A model generated the notes under the pieces. That model saw only the letters and a program-made list of their open reading frames with translations, was not told the DNA's origin and searched no databases. A DNA stretch of 64,000 bases from Cryptosporangium arvum DSM 44712 (GTDB taxonomy: Bacteria; Actinomycetota; Actinomycetes; Mycobacteriales; Cryptosporangiaceae): assembly GCF_000585375.1 (NCBI RefSeq), contig NZ_KK073874.1:7847913-7911912 (forward strand), written 5' to 3'. Positions 1 to 8,845 of the stretch are shown here, piece by piece. Each line of letters begins with the position of its first letter. Position 1 is the stretch's first letter. The position numbers and the translations under genes are program-made.

Positions 1-816
1 ACCGGCGAGAAGCTCCGGGTCGAGACCGGGCAGCTGGTGTCGGCGCTGAAGGCGCCCCAGGTCCGCGGACGCTGGGGCGAGCACCAGCTGCGCCGGATCG
101 TCGAGGTGGCCGGCATGGTCGAGCACTGCGACTTCGTCGAGCAGGCGGTCTCCAACACCGAGGACGGCATCCTGCGGCCCGACCTCGTGGTGACGCTCGC
201 CGGCGGGAAGAACGTCGTCGTGGACGCGAAAGTGCCGTTCGCCGCCTACCTGGAGGCGATGGAGGCTCGCGACGAGCAGGCGCGCAACTCCCGGATGGAG
301 GCGCACGCCCGGCACCTGCGCATGCACGTCGAGCAGCTCTCGGCGAAGTCCTACTGGCAGCGGTTCGAGCCGACGCCCGAGTTCGTCGTGCTGTTCGTAC
401 CGGCCGACACGTTCCTGGACGCCGCGCTGCAGCGGGAGCCGAACCTGCTCGAGCACGCGTTCAGCCGCAACATCGTCGTCGCGACGCCGTCGACGCTCGT
501 CGCGCTGCTGCGCACGATCGCGTACACGTGGCGGCAGGAGGCGCTGGCCGAGAACGCGGCGGCGGTGCACGCGCTGGGGCGCGATCTCTACCAGCGGCTG
601 TCCACGATGGGGGGTCACGTCGACAAGCTCGGTACCGCGCTGGGCGCGGCGGTCGCGCGCTACAACGACGCGGTCGGTTCGCTGGAGGCGCGCGTGCTGG
701 TGACCGCCCGGCGGTTCACCGACCTGCAGGTGGCGACGAGCGACATCGCGCCGCCACGACAGGTGGACGCCGTGCCGCGGGCGCTGCAGGCCCCGGAGCT
801 GGTGCCGCCGGGGTGA
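1..816 (+). CDS. rmuC: DNA recombination protein RmuC, C-terminal part (5' end outside window)
   Basis: The frame is open from base 1 and ends at TGA 814–816, so the N-terminus (normally a membrane anchor and coiled coil) lies before the window. The visible part carries the RmuC core: a block reading VRGRWGEHQL near the left edge, then DLVV and VVVDAKVPF, and later PEFVVLFVPADTFLDAAL and VATPSTLVALLRTIAYTWRQE, which is the order seen in RmuC proteins with their PD-(D/E)XK-like nuclease fold. RmuC proteins limit DNA inversion at repeats; the biochemical role is not settled. The gene runs convergently into a chemotaxis receptor gene with only 9 bp between the stops, so no separate terminator is visible. 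Confidence 0.9.
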   Translation, partial: TGEKLRVETGQLVSALKAPQVRGRWGEHQLRRIVEVAGMVEHCDFVEQAVSNTEDGILRPDLVVTLAGGKNVVVDAKVPFAAYLEAMEARDEQARNSRMEAHARHLRMHVEQLSAKSYWQRFEPTPEFVVLFVPADTFLDAALQREPNLLEHAFSRNIVVATPSTLVALLRTIAYTWRQEALAENAAAVHALGRDLYQRLSTMGGHVDKLGTALGAAVARYNDAVGSLEARVLVTARRFTDLQVATSDIAPPRQVDAVPRALQAPELVPPG

Positions 817-825
817 CCTTCCCGG

Positions 826-2409
826 CTACCGCCGGAACCCGGAGATCAGCCCCTGCAGATCGGCCGCCATGCCGGCCAGCTCTCCGGCCGACGAGCGGGA
901 ACCCGCCGCCTGGTTGCTTATCGACTCGGCCGTGTCGGCGACGCCGCGGATCGTCGAGGCGATGCTCATCGTCCCGCTCGCGGCCTCGGTGACGCTGCGG
1001 TTCATCTCGGTCACGGTCGCGCTCTGCTCCTCGACCGCGGCCGCGATCGTCGTCTGGAACTCGTTGATCTGATGGATGACGTCGGCGATCGCGGCGATCG
1101 CGGCGACGGCCCCCTCGGTGTCGGCCTGGATCGCCGCGACGCGTTGTGCGATGTCGTCGGTGGCCCGCGCGGTCTCCTGAGCCAGGTCCTTGACCTCACC
1201 GGCCACGACCGCGAAGCCCTTGCCGAGGTCACCGGCCCTGGCGGCCTCGATCGTGGCGTTCAGCGCCAGCAGGTTGGTCTGCTCGGCGATCGAGGTGATC
1301 ACCCGGACGACCTCGCCGACCTGGGCGGACGACGTGCCGAGGCGCTCGACCGTGTCGCGGGCGTCGGACGCGTTGCGCACCGCCGAGGACGCCACGTCGG
1401 CGGCCCTGGCCGCGTTCTGGGCGATCTCCGAGATCGAGGCACCCATCTGCTCCGAGCCGGCCGACACCGCCTGGACGTGCGTGGACACCTCTTCGGCCCG
1501 GTGCGCGACCGAACCGGCGGTCGACGCGGCCCCGGACGCGCTCCCGCTGATCTGCTCACCGACGGTGGCCAGGTCGGAGGAGGACGCCGACAGCCGCTGG
1601 GCCGAGGCGCCGATCGCGGCGACCATGCCGTTCAGGCTGTCCATCGCCCGGTCGAACTCGGTGCCGAGCCGGCCGAGTTCGTCACGTCCGGTCAGGCCCG
1701 ACCGCCGGGACAGGTCGCCGCCGGCCATCCCGACGACGACGTGCTCGAGCGAGCCGAGCCGCGTGACCATCGACCGGATCAGGGCAGCCGCCACCGCCAG
1801 CACCACGAACCCGAGCAGCACGTTCGTCAGCACGATCGCGAGCAGCGCGTCGCTGCGGGCGGCGTCCACCTGGGCGGCGTCCCGGTCGGCCTGCGCTTCG
1901 ACGCCGTCGGCGACGACCGGCAGGGCCTCCTCGACCGCGGTGAACGCCTGGTTGAACGTCGGCAGCTGGGTCCGGGCCGCCACCGGGTCGGTCGCCGCGG
2001 CGTCGATCAGGGCACGGGCCCGGGCGACGTAGGTGTCGATGGCCGCGAGCGAGCTCTCGGCCGCTGCCGTGACCGCGGGCGAGACCCCGGCGTCGCGGAC
2101 CTGCTCGACCAGCTTTTTCAGCTCGGCCGAGTGGTCGGCGAACTCGCCCCGGACCTCGGAGAGGTTCGCCTGGGGGTCGACGAGCGCGAGCAGCACGTCG
2201 CCGCGGATCGCGTCGTGGTCCATGTCCGCCTGGAGCGTGGCCCTGGTCAGCACGTTCGCCGCCAGCACCCGCTCGGCCGAGTCGTGCGCCTCGGACAGGC
2301 CGTGCACACCGGCCACCCCGACGCCGACCGCACCGACGACCGCGAGCAGACCCAACGCGGAGAGCTTCTGGCCCACCGAGCGGTCAGCAAGGAACGAACT
2401 TAGCGACAT
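826..2409 (-). CDS. Methyl-accepting chemotaxis protein
   Basis: A 527-residue transmembrane chemoreceptor that would signal to CheA/CheW. Layout from sequence: TM1 about 16–36, an extracytoplasmic helical region about 40–186 with four-helix-bundle character, TM2 about 187–211, HAMP about 212–265, and a signalling domain about 270–527. The hairpin tip at about 374–410 contains [20 protein letters not shown] followed by [15 protein letters not shown], the most conserved MCP segment. No ligand-binding fold beyond a generic four-helix sensor is recognisable, so the stimulus is unknown. No other che genes are in the window, so it is an orphan receptor here. The ATG at 2409 lies 67 bp from the end of ispH, which runs in the same direction. 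Confidence 0.95.
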   Translation of the reverse strand: MSLSSFLADRSVGQKLSALGLLAVVGAVGVGVAGVHGLSEAHDSAERVLAANVLTRATLQADMDHDAIRGDVLLALVDPQANLSEVRGEFADHSAELKKLVEQVRDAGVSPAVTAAAESSLAAIDTYVARARALIDAAATDPVAARTQLPTFNQAFTAVEEALPVVADGVEAQADRDAAQVDAARSDALLAIVLTNVLLGFVVLAVAAALIRSMVTRLGSLEHVVVGMAGGDLSRRSGLTGRDELGRLGTEFDRAMDSLNGMVAAIGASAQRLSASSSDLATVGEQISGSASGAASTAGSVAHRAEEVSTHVQAVSAGSEQMGASISEIAQNAARAADVASSAVRNASDARDTVERLGTSSAQVGEVVRVITSIAEQTNLLALNATIEAARAGDLGKGFAVVAGEVKDLAQETARATDDIAQRVAAIQADTEGAVAAIAAIADVIHQINEFQTTIAAAVEEQSATVTEMNRSVTEAASGTMSIASTIRGVADTAESISNQAAGSRSSAGELAGMAADLQGLISGFRR

Positions 2410-2476
2410 GCGGACAGGATCCGCGCAAAACGGAATTATTCGAGACTAGGCGCGCCGATAGGTTCCCGACAGACCC

Positions 2477-3448
2477 TCACGACGTCGGCAGCCCGGCGGC
2501 TTTCAGATCGCGGCGGAGTTCCTGCGGGAGGGAGAACGCCAGCCGCTCCTGCGCCGACAGCACCTCGTCGACCTCGCCGTAGCCGCGCTCGGCCAGCCAG
2601 GCCAGCACCTGCTCGACGAGCTCCTCCGGTACCGAGGCGCCGGACGTGAGGCCGACCGTCGTGACACCGTCGAGCCAGGCCTCGTCGATCTGGTGGGCGA
2701 AGTCGACGAGCCGGGCGTCGTTCGCGCCGGCCTGCTTGGCCACCTCGACCAGCCGCACCGAGTTCGACGAGTTCGTCGACCCGACCACCAGGACGAGCTC
2801 GCACTGCGCGGCGATGTCCTTCACGGCCTGCTGCCGGTTGGACGTCGCGTAGCAGATGTCGTCGCTCGGCGGCGACTCCAGCCCGGGGAACCGCATCTTC
2901 AGGCTGTCGACGGTCGCCATCGTCTCGTCGACGCTCAGCGTCGTCTGCGACAGCCAGACCACCTTCGACTCGTCACGCACAGTGACATTGGCCACGTCGT
3001 CCGGCCCGTCGACCAGGTGGACGTGGTCGGGGGCCTCGCCGCTGGTTCCGATGACCTCCTCGTGACCCTCGTGGCCGATCAGCAGGATGTCGTAGTCGGC
3101 GGCGGCGAACCGACGCGCCTCGTGGTGGACCTTGGTCACCAGCGGGCAGGTGGCGTCGATCGACTTCAAGCCGCGGGCCGCCGCTTCCTGGTGCACGACC
3201 GGCGCCACCCCGTGCGCCGAGAAGATCACCGTCGCGCCTTCCGGCACCTCTTCGGTTTCTTCGACAAAAATCGCGCCGCGCTTCTCCAGCTCGGCGACGA
3301 CGTGCCGGTTGTGCACGATCTGCTTACGGACGTAAACGGGCGCACCGTAGAGGTCGAGCGCCTTTTCCACCGTGACGACCGCCCGGTCGACGCCGGCGCA
3401 GTAGCCCCGGGGTTTGGCGAGCAGGACGCGCTTGACGGTCGAAGTCAT
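2477..3448 (-). CDS. ispH: 4-hydroxy-3-methylbut-2-enyl diphosphate reductase
   Basis: Last enzyme of the MEP isoprenoid pathway; it reduces HMBPP to IPP and DMAPP with a [4Fe-4S] cluster in the cytosol. The 323-residue length is normal. The three expected cluster cysteines are visible: C17 in RGYCAG, C101 in DATCPL and C199 in DDICYAT. The acid/base region [11 protein letters not shown] contains the conserved glutamate (E131), and TNSSNS and TSGAS occur near the C-terminus as in the family. In mycobacteria and streptomycetes ispH is a neighbour of xseA/xseB, and here xseA starts about 700 bp away on the other strand with one small secreted-protein gene between. It probably feeds the prenyl synthase (uppS) encoded near 30 kb. 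Confidence 0.96.
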   Translation of the reverse strand: MTSTVKRVLLAKPRGYCAGVDRAVVTVEKALDLYGAPVYVRKQIVHNRHVVAELEKRGAIFVEETEEVPEGATVIFSAHGVAPVVHQEAAARGLKSIDATCPLVTKVHHEARRFAAADYDILLIGHEGHEEVIGTSGEAPDHVHLVDGPDDVANVTVRDESKVVWLSQTTLSVDETMATVDSLKMRFPGLESPPSDDICYATSNRQQAVKDIAAQCELVLVVGSTNSSNSVRLVEVAKQAGANDARLVDFAHQIDEAWLDGVTTVGLTSGASVPEELVEQVLAWLAERGYGEVDEVLSAQERLAFSLPQELRRDLKAAGLPTS

Positions 3449-3480
3449 GACCCCATGGTAGGCAGGCCGGGACAGGTGAA

Positions 3481-3511
3481 GCCCCGGTCACCCTCGTGGG
3501 GTGACCGGGGC
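3481..3511 (-). terminator. Hairpin terminator after the Trp-rich secreted protein gene
   Basis: Perfect 13-bp inverted repeat (3481–3493 with 3499–3511) and a 5-base loop. It lies 49 bp beyond the stop of the minus-strand gene 3561–3953 and just upstream of ispH. There is no T-run, as is common in high-GC actinobacteria. Confidence 0.7.
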
Positions 3512-3560
3512 TCGCCGATCCGAGCCGATCGGGCCGCCACCCGACCGGGCTCAGATCAGA

Positions 3561-3953
3561 TCAGTCCTCGACGTAGAGCGCCCAGACGCCGTACCGGTGA
3601 CCCCAGCGGTCCCAGTCGTTGCCCCAGTTGCCCCAGCGGTTGCTGCGGTCCCAGCCCCGACGCCACTGGTTGCTGCGCACGCAGATGTAGTCGTCGTCCC
3701 GGTCCCAGCGGGTCTGCCAGCGACCGGCGCGCTCGCACGACCAGCGGCTGTTGTAGACGCCGCGGAAGTCCCAGTCGTCGTCGTCCCAGCCGCCCCAACC
3801 GTGGCCGCGAGCGCCCTGCTGGTGCTGCGCCTGGTTCGACGGAGCGGCCTTGCTGGCTTCCGCCGCCGCCGGGTTCGCGGCGCCGAGAACGGCGCCCGTG
3901 GCGAGGGTCAAACCGGCCAGCATGACCGCAGTGCGACGAATAGTGGTTGTCAT
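3561..3953 (-). CDS. Small secreted Trp/Asp/Arg-rich protein of unknown function
   Basis: 130 residues. Residues 1–31 form a clear signal peptide (TTTIRR, then a hydrophobic AVMLAGLTLATGAVLGA core and an ANPAAA cleavage region). The mature part is polar and very rich in Trp, Asp and Arg, with repeated W-x-x-R/W-D patterns (GWGGWDDDDWDF, RWGNWGNDWDRWG) and two cysteines that could form one disulfide. A strong ribosome site (GGGAGG) precedes the ATG. I recognise no family. It is a single-gene unit with its own terminator, opposite xseA. The aromatic, charged surface could suit binding to cell-wall glycans or a role in aerial growth, but that is guesswork. Confidence 0.8.
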   Translation of the reverse strand: MTTTIRRTAVMLAGLTLATGAVLGAANPAAAEASKAAPSNQAQHQQGARGHGWGGWDDDDWDFRGVYNSRWSCERAGRWQTRWDRDDDYICVRSNQWRRGWDRSNRWGNWGNDWDRWGHRYGVWALYVED

Positions 3954-4147
3954 GATCAGTGCCTCCCTGTGATGTTGCGGCAGAACGGAGCTAATCAGAC
4001 AAAAAGTGCTTTTGGGGAGCTTGAGTCGCTTTTATGTCAATCGCGGACGCTAAATGGCGATCTTTTACCTTTCCGGGCTAATCGCACTTAACCGAACGGA
4101 TGATGTCCTCCCGGCCAGGTGGCCCAGGGGGCACGTAGGCTCGGGGG

Positions 4148-5392
4148 GTGACCGACATCGCTCCTGCGCCGTCGAAGTCCGAGAAGAGCTCGGCCGAGGC
4201 ACCGTGGCCGGTGCGCGTGGTGAGCATGAAGATCGGGCAGTGGGTCGCCCGGCTCGGCGACGTCTGGGTCGAAGGCCAGGTGGCCCAGGTCTCCCGGCGA
4301 CCAGGAGCACCCACGGTCTTCCTCACCCTGCGTGACCCCGCAGCCGACATCAGCATCCCGGTGACGTGTCCCCGGACGGTCTTCGAGGCCGTGCGCCCGC
4401 CGCTGTCGGAGGGGGCGCGGGTGCTCGTGCACGCCAAGCCCGACTACTACCTCCAGCGAGGGTCGCTGTCCCTGCGGGCGACCGAACTGCGTGCCGTCGG
4501 TATCGGTGAACTGCTCGCGCGGCTGGCCCGGCTCAAGGAGCTGCTCGCGGCGGAGGGGCTATTCGCCGCGGAGCGCAAACGGCGGCTGCCGTTCCTGCCC
4601 GGGACGGTCGGCCTGATCACCGGGCGGGCCAGCGCGGCCGAGCGTGACGTCCTGGAGAACGCGCGGCGCCGCTGGCCGGCCGTGCGCTTCGCGGTGCGTC
4701 CGGTCGCGGTGCAGGGAACGTCGGCGGTGACGCAGATCCTCGAAGCGCTGCGCGAACTCGACGCCGACCCCGAGGTGGACGTCATCGTGCTCGCCCGCGG
4801 CGGCGGGTCGGTGGAGGACCTGTTGCCGTTCAGCGACGAGACGCTGTGCCGGGCGGTGTTCGGCTGCCGTACCCCGGTCGTGAGCGCGATCGGGCACGAG
4901 ACCGACACGCCGCTCGTCGACTACGTCGCCGACGTCCGAGCGTCCACGCCGACGGACGCGGCGAAACGTGTGGTTCCCGACCTCTCCGAGGAACGGCAGC
5001 GCATCGACGTCGCCCGGCAGCGCCTGCGCCGCGGCGTGCTCTCCCGGCTGGAGGCCGGCCAGCAGTGGCTCGACGGGGTGCGGTCCCGGCCGGCCTTCGC
5101 CCGGCCGACCGTGCTCGTCGAACAGCGCGAGGCCGAGGTGGACGGGCTCCGGGACCGGGCCCGGCGGACGCTCGGTCACCGGCTGGACGCCGCCGGCGGG
5201 GAGTTGGCGCAGGTTCGCGCCCGGGTACGGGCACTCTCCCCGCAGGCGACGCTCGACCGGGGCTACGCCGTGGTGCAGCGCGCGGACGGCGCGGTACTCC
5301 GCGACGCGGCCGACGCCGCGCCCGGCGACGCGCTCCGGGTGCGGTTGGCGGCCGGCGAGCTACCGGCCGTGGTGAGCGGCCCCGACGCCTAG
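4148..5392 (+). CDS. xseA: Exodeoxyribonuclease VII large subunit
   Basis: Catalytic subunit of exonuclease VII, which degrades single-stranded DNA in both directions without needing a divalent metal. The 414 residues are normal for actinobacteria. The N-terminal OB-fold lies at about 25–115 and the exonuclease VII domain at about 135–400, with [35 protein letters not shown] and [20 protein letters not shown], all hallmarks of XseA. A basic coiled-coil stretch follows, then the conserved ending LDRGYAVV. The start is GTG 4148. The small subunit gene (xseB) is normally immediately downstream; here a convergent secreted-protein gene separates them by about 840 bp. Confidence 0.96.
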   Translation: MTDIAPAPSKSEKSSAEAPWPVRVVSMKIGQWVARLGDVWVEGQVAQVSRRPGAPTVFLTLRDPAADISIPVTCPRTVFEAVRPPLSEGARVLVHAKPDYYLQRGSLSLRATELRAVGIGELLARLARLKELLAAEGLFAAERKRRLPFLPGTVGLITGRASAAERDVLENARRRWPAVRFAVRPVAVQGTSAVTQILEALRELDADPEVDVIVLARGGGSVEDLLPFSDETLCRAVFGCRTPVVSAIGHETDTPLVDYVADVRASTPTDAAKRVVPDLSEERQRIDVARQRLRRGVLSRLEAGQQWLDGVRSRPAFARPTVLVEQREAEVDGLRDRARRTLGHRLDAAGGELAQVRARVRALSPQATLDRGYAVVQRADGAVLRDAADAAPGDALRVRLAAGELPAVVSGPDA

Positions 5393-5410
5393 CCGGGGCC
5401 GCTCCCGGCT
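5391..5410. terminator. Short hairpin between convergent stops of xseA and the next gene
   Basis: 7-bp inverted repeat (5391–5397 with 5404–5410). It overlaps the stop codon of xseA and touches the stop of the opposing gene, so it could end transcription from both sides. The stem is short. Confidence 0.4.
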
Positions 5411-6105
5411 CAGCGGTCTTCGAACTCCGCGGTGGCGATGACCTGGCCGGTCCGGAACCAGTCGGTGCCGAGGGCGCGGTCGAGCAGGCGCTCGCCGTCT
5501 CGGGTGAGGCGCAGCGCGACCTCGTCCCGATCGGCACCGCCCCCGCCGGCGGCGGGCCGCTGCTGCTGACCACCCTGCGGGCGGTCACCGTCGCGGTTCC
5601 CCTCCCGGTTCCCGTCGCGATCGCCGCCCCGGTCACGGTCGCCGCCCCGGTCACGGTCGCCGCCCCGGTCACGGTCGCCGCCCCGGTCACGGTCGCCGTC
5701 GCGGCCCCGGTTGCGGTCGTCGACGCTGAGCAGCGTCACCCGGTCACGGCCGATCGCGAAGCTCACGGTCTCCCGGCGCAGATCCACGGTCGGGCGTGAG
5801 ATCTCCACGTCCGGCCGCCAGCGACGGTCGAACCGCACCCCACCCCGGTGTTCGAGCAACCCCGGACGCGAGTTCCGATCCACCCGGAACGTGATCCGCA
5901 GATCGTCACCGCGGCCGCGCTGCTCGGCGTCCACCGCCCGGACCCGGACGCCCAGCCGGTCCAACTGCCGCACCACCGCCCGGTCGAACGTCACCTCGGT
6001 CCGGTCGACCCGGCCCGGGCTCACCTCCGCGGCCTCGGCGGGGACGGCTCCGAAGACCGCGACCGCGGCCAGCCCGCTCGCGAGGACTCGTGTACGCGTA
6101 CGCAT
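5410..6105 (-). CDS. Secreted protein with Asp-Arg-Gly repeat, function unknown
   Basis: 231 residues counted from the ATG at 6105, which has a good ribosome site (GAAGGAGT); an upstream in-frame ATG lacks one. Residues 1–26 are a signal peptide ending AEAA. The mature part has a first globular region (about 27–130), a low-complexity linker of four DRDRGG hexapeptides plus related GNREGNRDGD sequence (about 131–175), a Gln/Pro/Gly stretch, and a C-terminal block of about 45 residues (EVALRLTRDGERLLDRAL…). No known domain is recognised. The linker implies two domains tethered outside the cell. The gene sits between xseA and xseB on the opposite strand and so splits an otherwise conserved pair. 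Confidence 0.75.
   Translation of the reverse strand: MRTRTRVLASGLAAVAVFGAVPAEAAEVSPGRVDRTEVTFDRAVVRQLDRLGVRVRAVDAEQRGRGDDLRITFRVDRNSRPGLLEHRGGVRFDRRWRPDVEISRPTVDLRRETVSFAIGRDRVTLLSVDDRNRGRDGDRDRGGDRDRGGDRDRGGDRDRGGDRDGNREGNRDGDRPQGGQQQRPAAGGGGADRDEVALRLTRDGERLLDRALGTDWFRTGQVIATAEFEDR
5623..5694. repeat. Four perfect 18-bp tandem repeats inside a coding sequence
   Basis: Four exact copies of an 18-bp unit at 5623–5640, 5641–5658, 5659–5676 and 5677–5694, encoding the hexapeptide DRDRGG on the minus strand. Exact identity including third positions suggests recent slippage, so the copy number probably varies between strains. Confidence 0.9.
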
Positions 6106-6233
6106 GAAAGACTCCTTCTCGTCTGCGGCACAGACCTTCGCGGAAGTGATGACCGGCATCGGGACTGGCATTCGGGCTTAATGGGCATAATTCGGAAAAC
6201 CGTCCCTCCGATCGAGGCGCTACGCTGTCGGCC

Positions 6234-6428
6234 ATGGCGGAACGGCTGAGCTACGAGGACGCCCGCGCACAGCTCGTCGAGGTCGTGCAGCGGCTCGAAG
6301 CCGGTGGCACCACGCTCGAGGAGGCGCTGGCGCTCTGGGAGCGCGGCGAGCAGCTCGCGACCGTCTGCCAGGAGTGGCTCGACGGCGCCCGCGCCCGGCT
6401 GGAAACCGCCCGCTCCAGCGCCGAGTAG
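6234..6428 (+). CDS. xseB: Exodeoxyribonuclease VII small subunit
   Basis: A 64-residue helical protein that binds XseA to form exonuclease VII. The sequence pattern SYEDARAQLVEVVQRLE, then GGTTLEEALALWERGEQL and a tail rich in Ala/Arg, fits the XseB family, whose usual length is 60–85 residues. The ATG at 6234 has no strong ribosome site. The gene is in the same orientation as xseA but is separated from it by the opposing secreted-protein gene 5410–6105, so the two exonuclease subunits are unlikely to be translationally coupled, as they are in most genomes. Confidence 0.93.
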   Translation: MAERLSYEDARAQLVEVVQRLEAGGTTLEEALALWERGEQLATVCQEWLDGARARLETARSSAE

Positions 6429-6534
6429 CGCTCACAGCTCAAGCACAGGACCGGCACAGGAGCTCCTCAGCCGGCCTGATCATCGTGGGTGCCATGACGA
6501 CGAACAACTCCCCTCGCGTGTCAGGCTGGACAGC

Positions 6535-7242
6535 ATGAGCGACCGTTCGGGACAGCGTCGGGTCCTCGTCGTCGACGACGAGGAGAACGTCTCCCATCTG
6601 GTGTCGACCGCGCTGCGGCTGGACGGCTTCACCACGGTGGTGGCCGACACCGCTCCCGGCGCTCTCGCCGCGGTGGCCGAACACGAGCCGGATCTGGTCG
6701 TCCTCGACATCATGTTGGGCGACGCCGGCGGCATGGACGGCGTCGGAGTGCTGCGGCGTCTGCGCGAGGCCGGCGCCGAGGTGCCGGTGATCTTCCTGAC
6801 CGCGCGGGACGCCAGCGGCGACGTCGTCGCGGGCCTGCGCGCGGGTGCGGACGACTACGTGGTGAAGCCGTTCCGGGTGGAGGAGCTGCTCGCCCGGGTG
6901 CACGCGGTGATGCGGCGGGCGGTGCCCGACCCGACCCGCTCGGCCACGCTCCAGGTCGCCGACCTAGAACTGGACGAGGAGAGCCGCGAGGTGCACCGGG
7001 CCGGCCAGGAGGTGCACCTGACCGCGACCGAGTTCGAGCTGCTGCGGTACCTGATGCGTAACGAGCGGGTCGTGGTGAGCAAGGCGCAGATCCTGGAGCG
7101 GGTGTGGCGCTACGACTTCGGCGGTCAGTCGAACATCGTCGAGCTCTACATCGGGTACCTGCGCAAGAAGATCGACACCATCGAGCCACGGCTGATCCAC
7201 ACCGTGCGCGGCGCGGGCTACGTGCTGAAAGCGCCGCGATGA
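6535..7242 (+). CDS. OmpR/PhoB-family DNA-binding response regulator
   Basis: 235 residues counted from ATG 6535, the start that gives a normal receiver N-terminus; the frame is open further upstream but the extra residues are low-complexity. The receiver domain (about 8–122) has the acidic pair D14/D15, phospho-acceptor D58, T89 and K111. The winged-helix output domain occupies about 140–233, with a typical ending (IVELYIGYLRKKID…HTVRGAGYVL). It resembles actinobacterial TcrA/MprA/TrcR-type regulators. The partner kinase gene starts 7 bp downstream, so they form one transcript. The signal and targets cannot be read from the sequence. Confidence 0.95.
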   Translation: MSDRSGQRRVLVVDDEENVSHLVSTALRLDGFTTVVADTAPGALAAVAEHEPDLVVLDIMLGDAGGMDGVGVLRRLREAGAEVPVIFLTARDASGDVVAGLRAGADDYVVKPFRVEELLARVHAVMRRAVPDPTRSATLQVADLELDEESREVHRAGQEVHLTATEFELLRYLMRNERVVVSKAQILERVWRYDFGGQSNIVELYIGYLRKKIDTIEPRLIHTVRGAGYVLKAPR

Positions 7243-7249
7243 GCCGACG

Positions 7250-8845
7250 ATGATGACGCGGCTCTCGCTCCGCACCCGCCTGGTGGCGGTCGTCGTCGCG
7301 GTCACGATCTTCGCTCTCACCGCGGGCGGCGCCGCCACCTGGCTGTCGCTGCGCGCGTATCTCTACCACCGGGTCGACGGCAATCTCCAGGACATGGCGA
7401 ACGGCCGCGAGCAGGACTTCAACCGGTGGACCGACTCCGACGGTGACATCTCGATCCCCCCGAACAAGGAGTACCTGCTGTACGGGGGGCCGGGTCCGGG
7501 CGGGCCGGGTGGCCAGCAGACCATCCTGCGTCCCGACGGCTCGGTCGTGAAGGTGGGGCTCGCGTCCGACACCAGCATCGTCCTGGACGACATCTTCTTC
7601 GCTCTCAGCAAGAGCGACGCCAACACGCTCATCGGGCACACCAGCACGCCGTACAACGTGACCGAGGCCGGCGGGACGGACCTGCGGGCGGAGTCCCGGA
7701 CGCTCGCGAACGGCCTGACGCTCGTCGTCGCGCTGCCCCTCGGCGACGTCAACAACACGCTGGCCCGGCTTCTGCTCGTGGAACTCGCGGTGAGCGGGGC
7801 GGCCGTGCTCGCCGTGGTGGGACTCGGCGCGTACGGCGTCCGGATCGGGCTGCACCCGTTGACGCACGTGAGCAACACCGCCCACGAGATCGCGGAGAAC
7901 CTCAAGCGGGACGGCAGCGGGCTGGAGCGGCGGGTGCCGCCGGGCGACCCGCGCACCGAGGTCGGCCAGCTCACCGAAGCGGTGAACACGATGCTCAGCG
8001 AGGCCCAGGTCGCCTACGCGCAACGCGTCGAGAACGAGGACCGCATGCGTCGTTTCCTCGCCGACGCCTCGCACGAACTCCGGACACCGCTCACCTCGCT
8101 GCGCGGGTACGCCGAGCTGGAACGGCTGCGTGCGGGCACCGTCGGCGCCGAGGACCCGGCCGCCACCCAGGACGCGCTGCGGCGGATCGAGACCGAGGGC
8201 GACCGGATGGCGCGTCTCGTCGACGACCTGCTGTTGCTCGCCCGCACCGACCAGGGCTCCTCGGCCCCGGAGCTGGGGCCGGTCCCGGTCGACGAACTCC
8301 TGGACGAGGCCGCCGACCGTGCGGGCGCCGCCCACCCCAGCCGCCCGTTCGTCATCGACACCCCGAACACCGGGCTGATGCTGGTCGGCGACCGCGAGGC
8401 CCTGCTGCAGGTGCTGGGCAACCTGATCCGTAACGCGGCGATCCACACGCCCGGCCCGCGTCCGATCCGGCTCGGCGCCCGCCCCGACGGCAGCACCGTG
8501 CTGCTCCTGGTGGCCGACGAAGGGCCCGGCATGTCCCCGGAGCAGGCCGACCACGCGTTCGAGCGGTTCTGGCGCGCGGATTCCGGGCGCACCAGGGCCA
8601 CCGGCGGCAGCGGCCTCGGCCTGGCGATCGTGCACGCGCTCGTCGCCGCGCAGCACGGCACCGTCGGCCTGACCAGCGACGTGGCGACCGGCACGACCGC
8701 GCTGGTCCGGATGCCCGGCCTGCTCGACGACACCGGCCGGCTCGTCCACCGGCCCACGCCGGACTACTACCCGCAGCAGTACACCGACCCGGACACCGGC
8801 GCGTACCGCTCGGTGGGTACCCCCGACTACCGCCGACTGCCGTAG
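7250..8845 (+). CDS. Sensor histidine kinase
   Basis: A 531-residue membrane kinase that pairs with the response regulator just upstream. TM1 about 12–34, an extracytoplasmic sensor loop about 35–174 with a Gly/Pro-rich stretch (YGGPGPGGPGG), TM2 about 175–197, HAMP 198–250, and a HisKA domain with phospho-acceptor H275 in SHELRTPLTSLRGY. The ATPase domain follows with N-box LGNLIRNAAIHT, G1 DEGPGM and G2 GGSGLGLAIV. A Pro/Tyr-rich tail of about 40 residues after the ATPase domain is not part of the fold. The last 19 bp overlap the convergent TetR gene. A second ATG at 7253 is an equally possible start. Confidence 0.95.
   Translation: MMTRLSLRTRLVAVVVAVTIFALTAGGAATWLSLRAYLYHRVDGNLQDMANGREQDFNRWTDSDGDISIPPNKEYLLYGGPGPGGPGGQQTILRPDGSVVKVGLASDTSIVLDDIFFALSKSDANTLIGHTSTPYNVTEAGGTDLRAESRTLANGLTLVVALPLGDVNNTLARLLLVELAVSGAAVLAVVGLGAYGVRIGLHPLTHVSNTAHEIAENLKRDGSGLERRVPPGDPRTEVGQLTEAVNTMLSEAQVAYAQRVENEDRMRRFLADASHELRTPLTSLRGYAELERLRAGTVGAEDPAATQDALRRIETEGDRMARLVDDLLLLARTDQGSSAPELGPVPVDELLDEAADRAGAAHPSRPFVIDTPNTGLMLVGDREALLQVLGNLIRNAAIHTPGPRPIRLGARPDGSTVLLLVADEGPGMSPEQADHAFERFWRADSGRTRATGGSGLGLAIVHALVAAQHGTVGLTSDVATGTTALVRMPGLLDDTGRLVHRPTPDYYPQQYTDPDTGAYRSVGTPDYRRLP

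Noticed and set aside
1072-2403. Long open frame (443 codons) antisense to the chemoreceptor gene
   Set aside because: Arg/Gly/Asp-biased shadow frame typical of GC-rich DNA; the opposite strand carries an intact MCP.
5623-5694. Tandem repeats as a CRISPR or mobile-element signature
   Set aside because: No spacers and no cas or integrase genes; the repeat is in frame and encodes a hexapeptide linker.
6304-6534. 77-codon N-terminal extension of the response regulator
   Set aside because: Overlaps xseB and is Ser/Arg/Pro-rich; ATG 6535 gives the standard receiver start.
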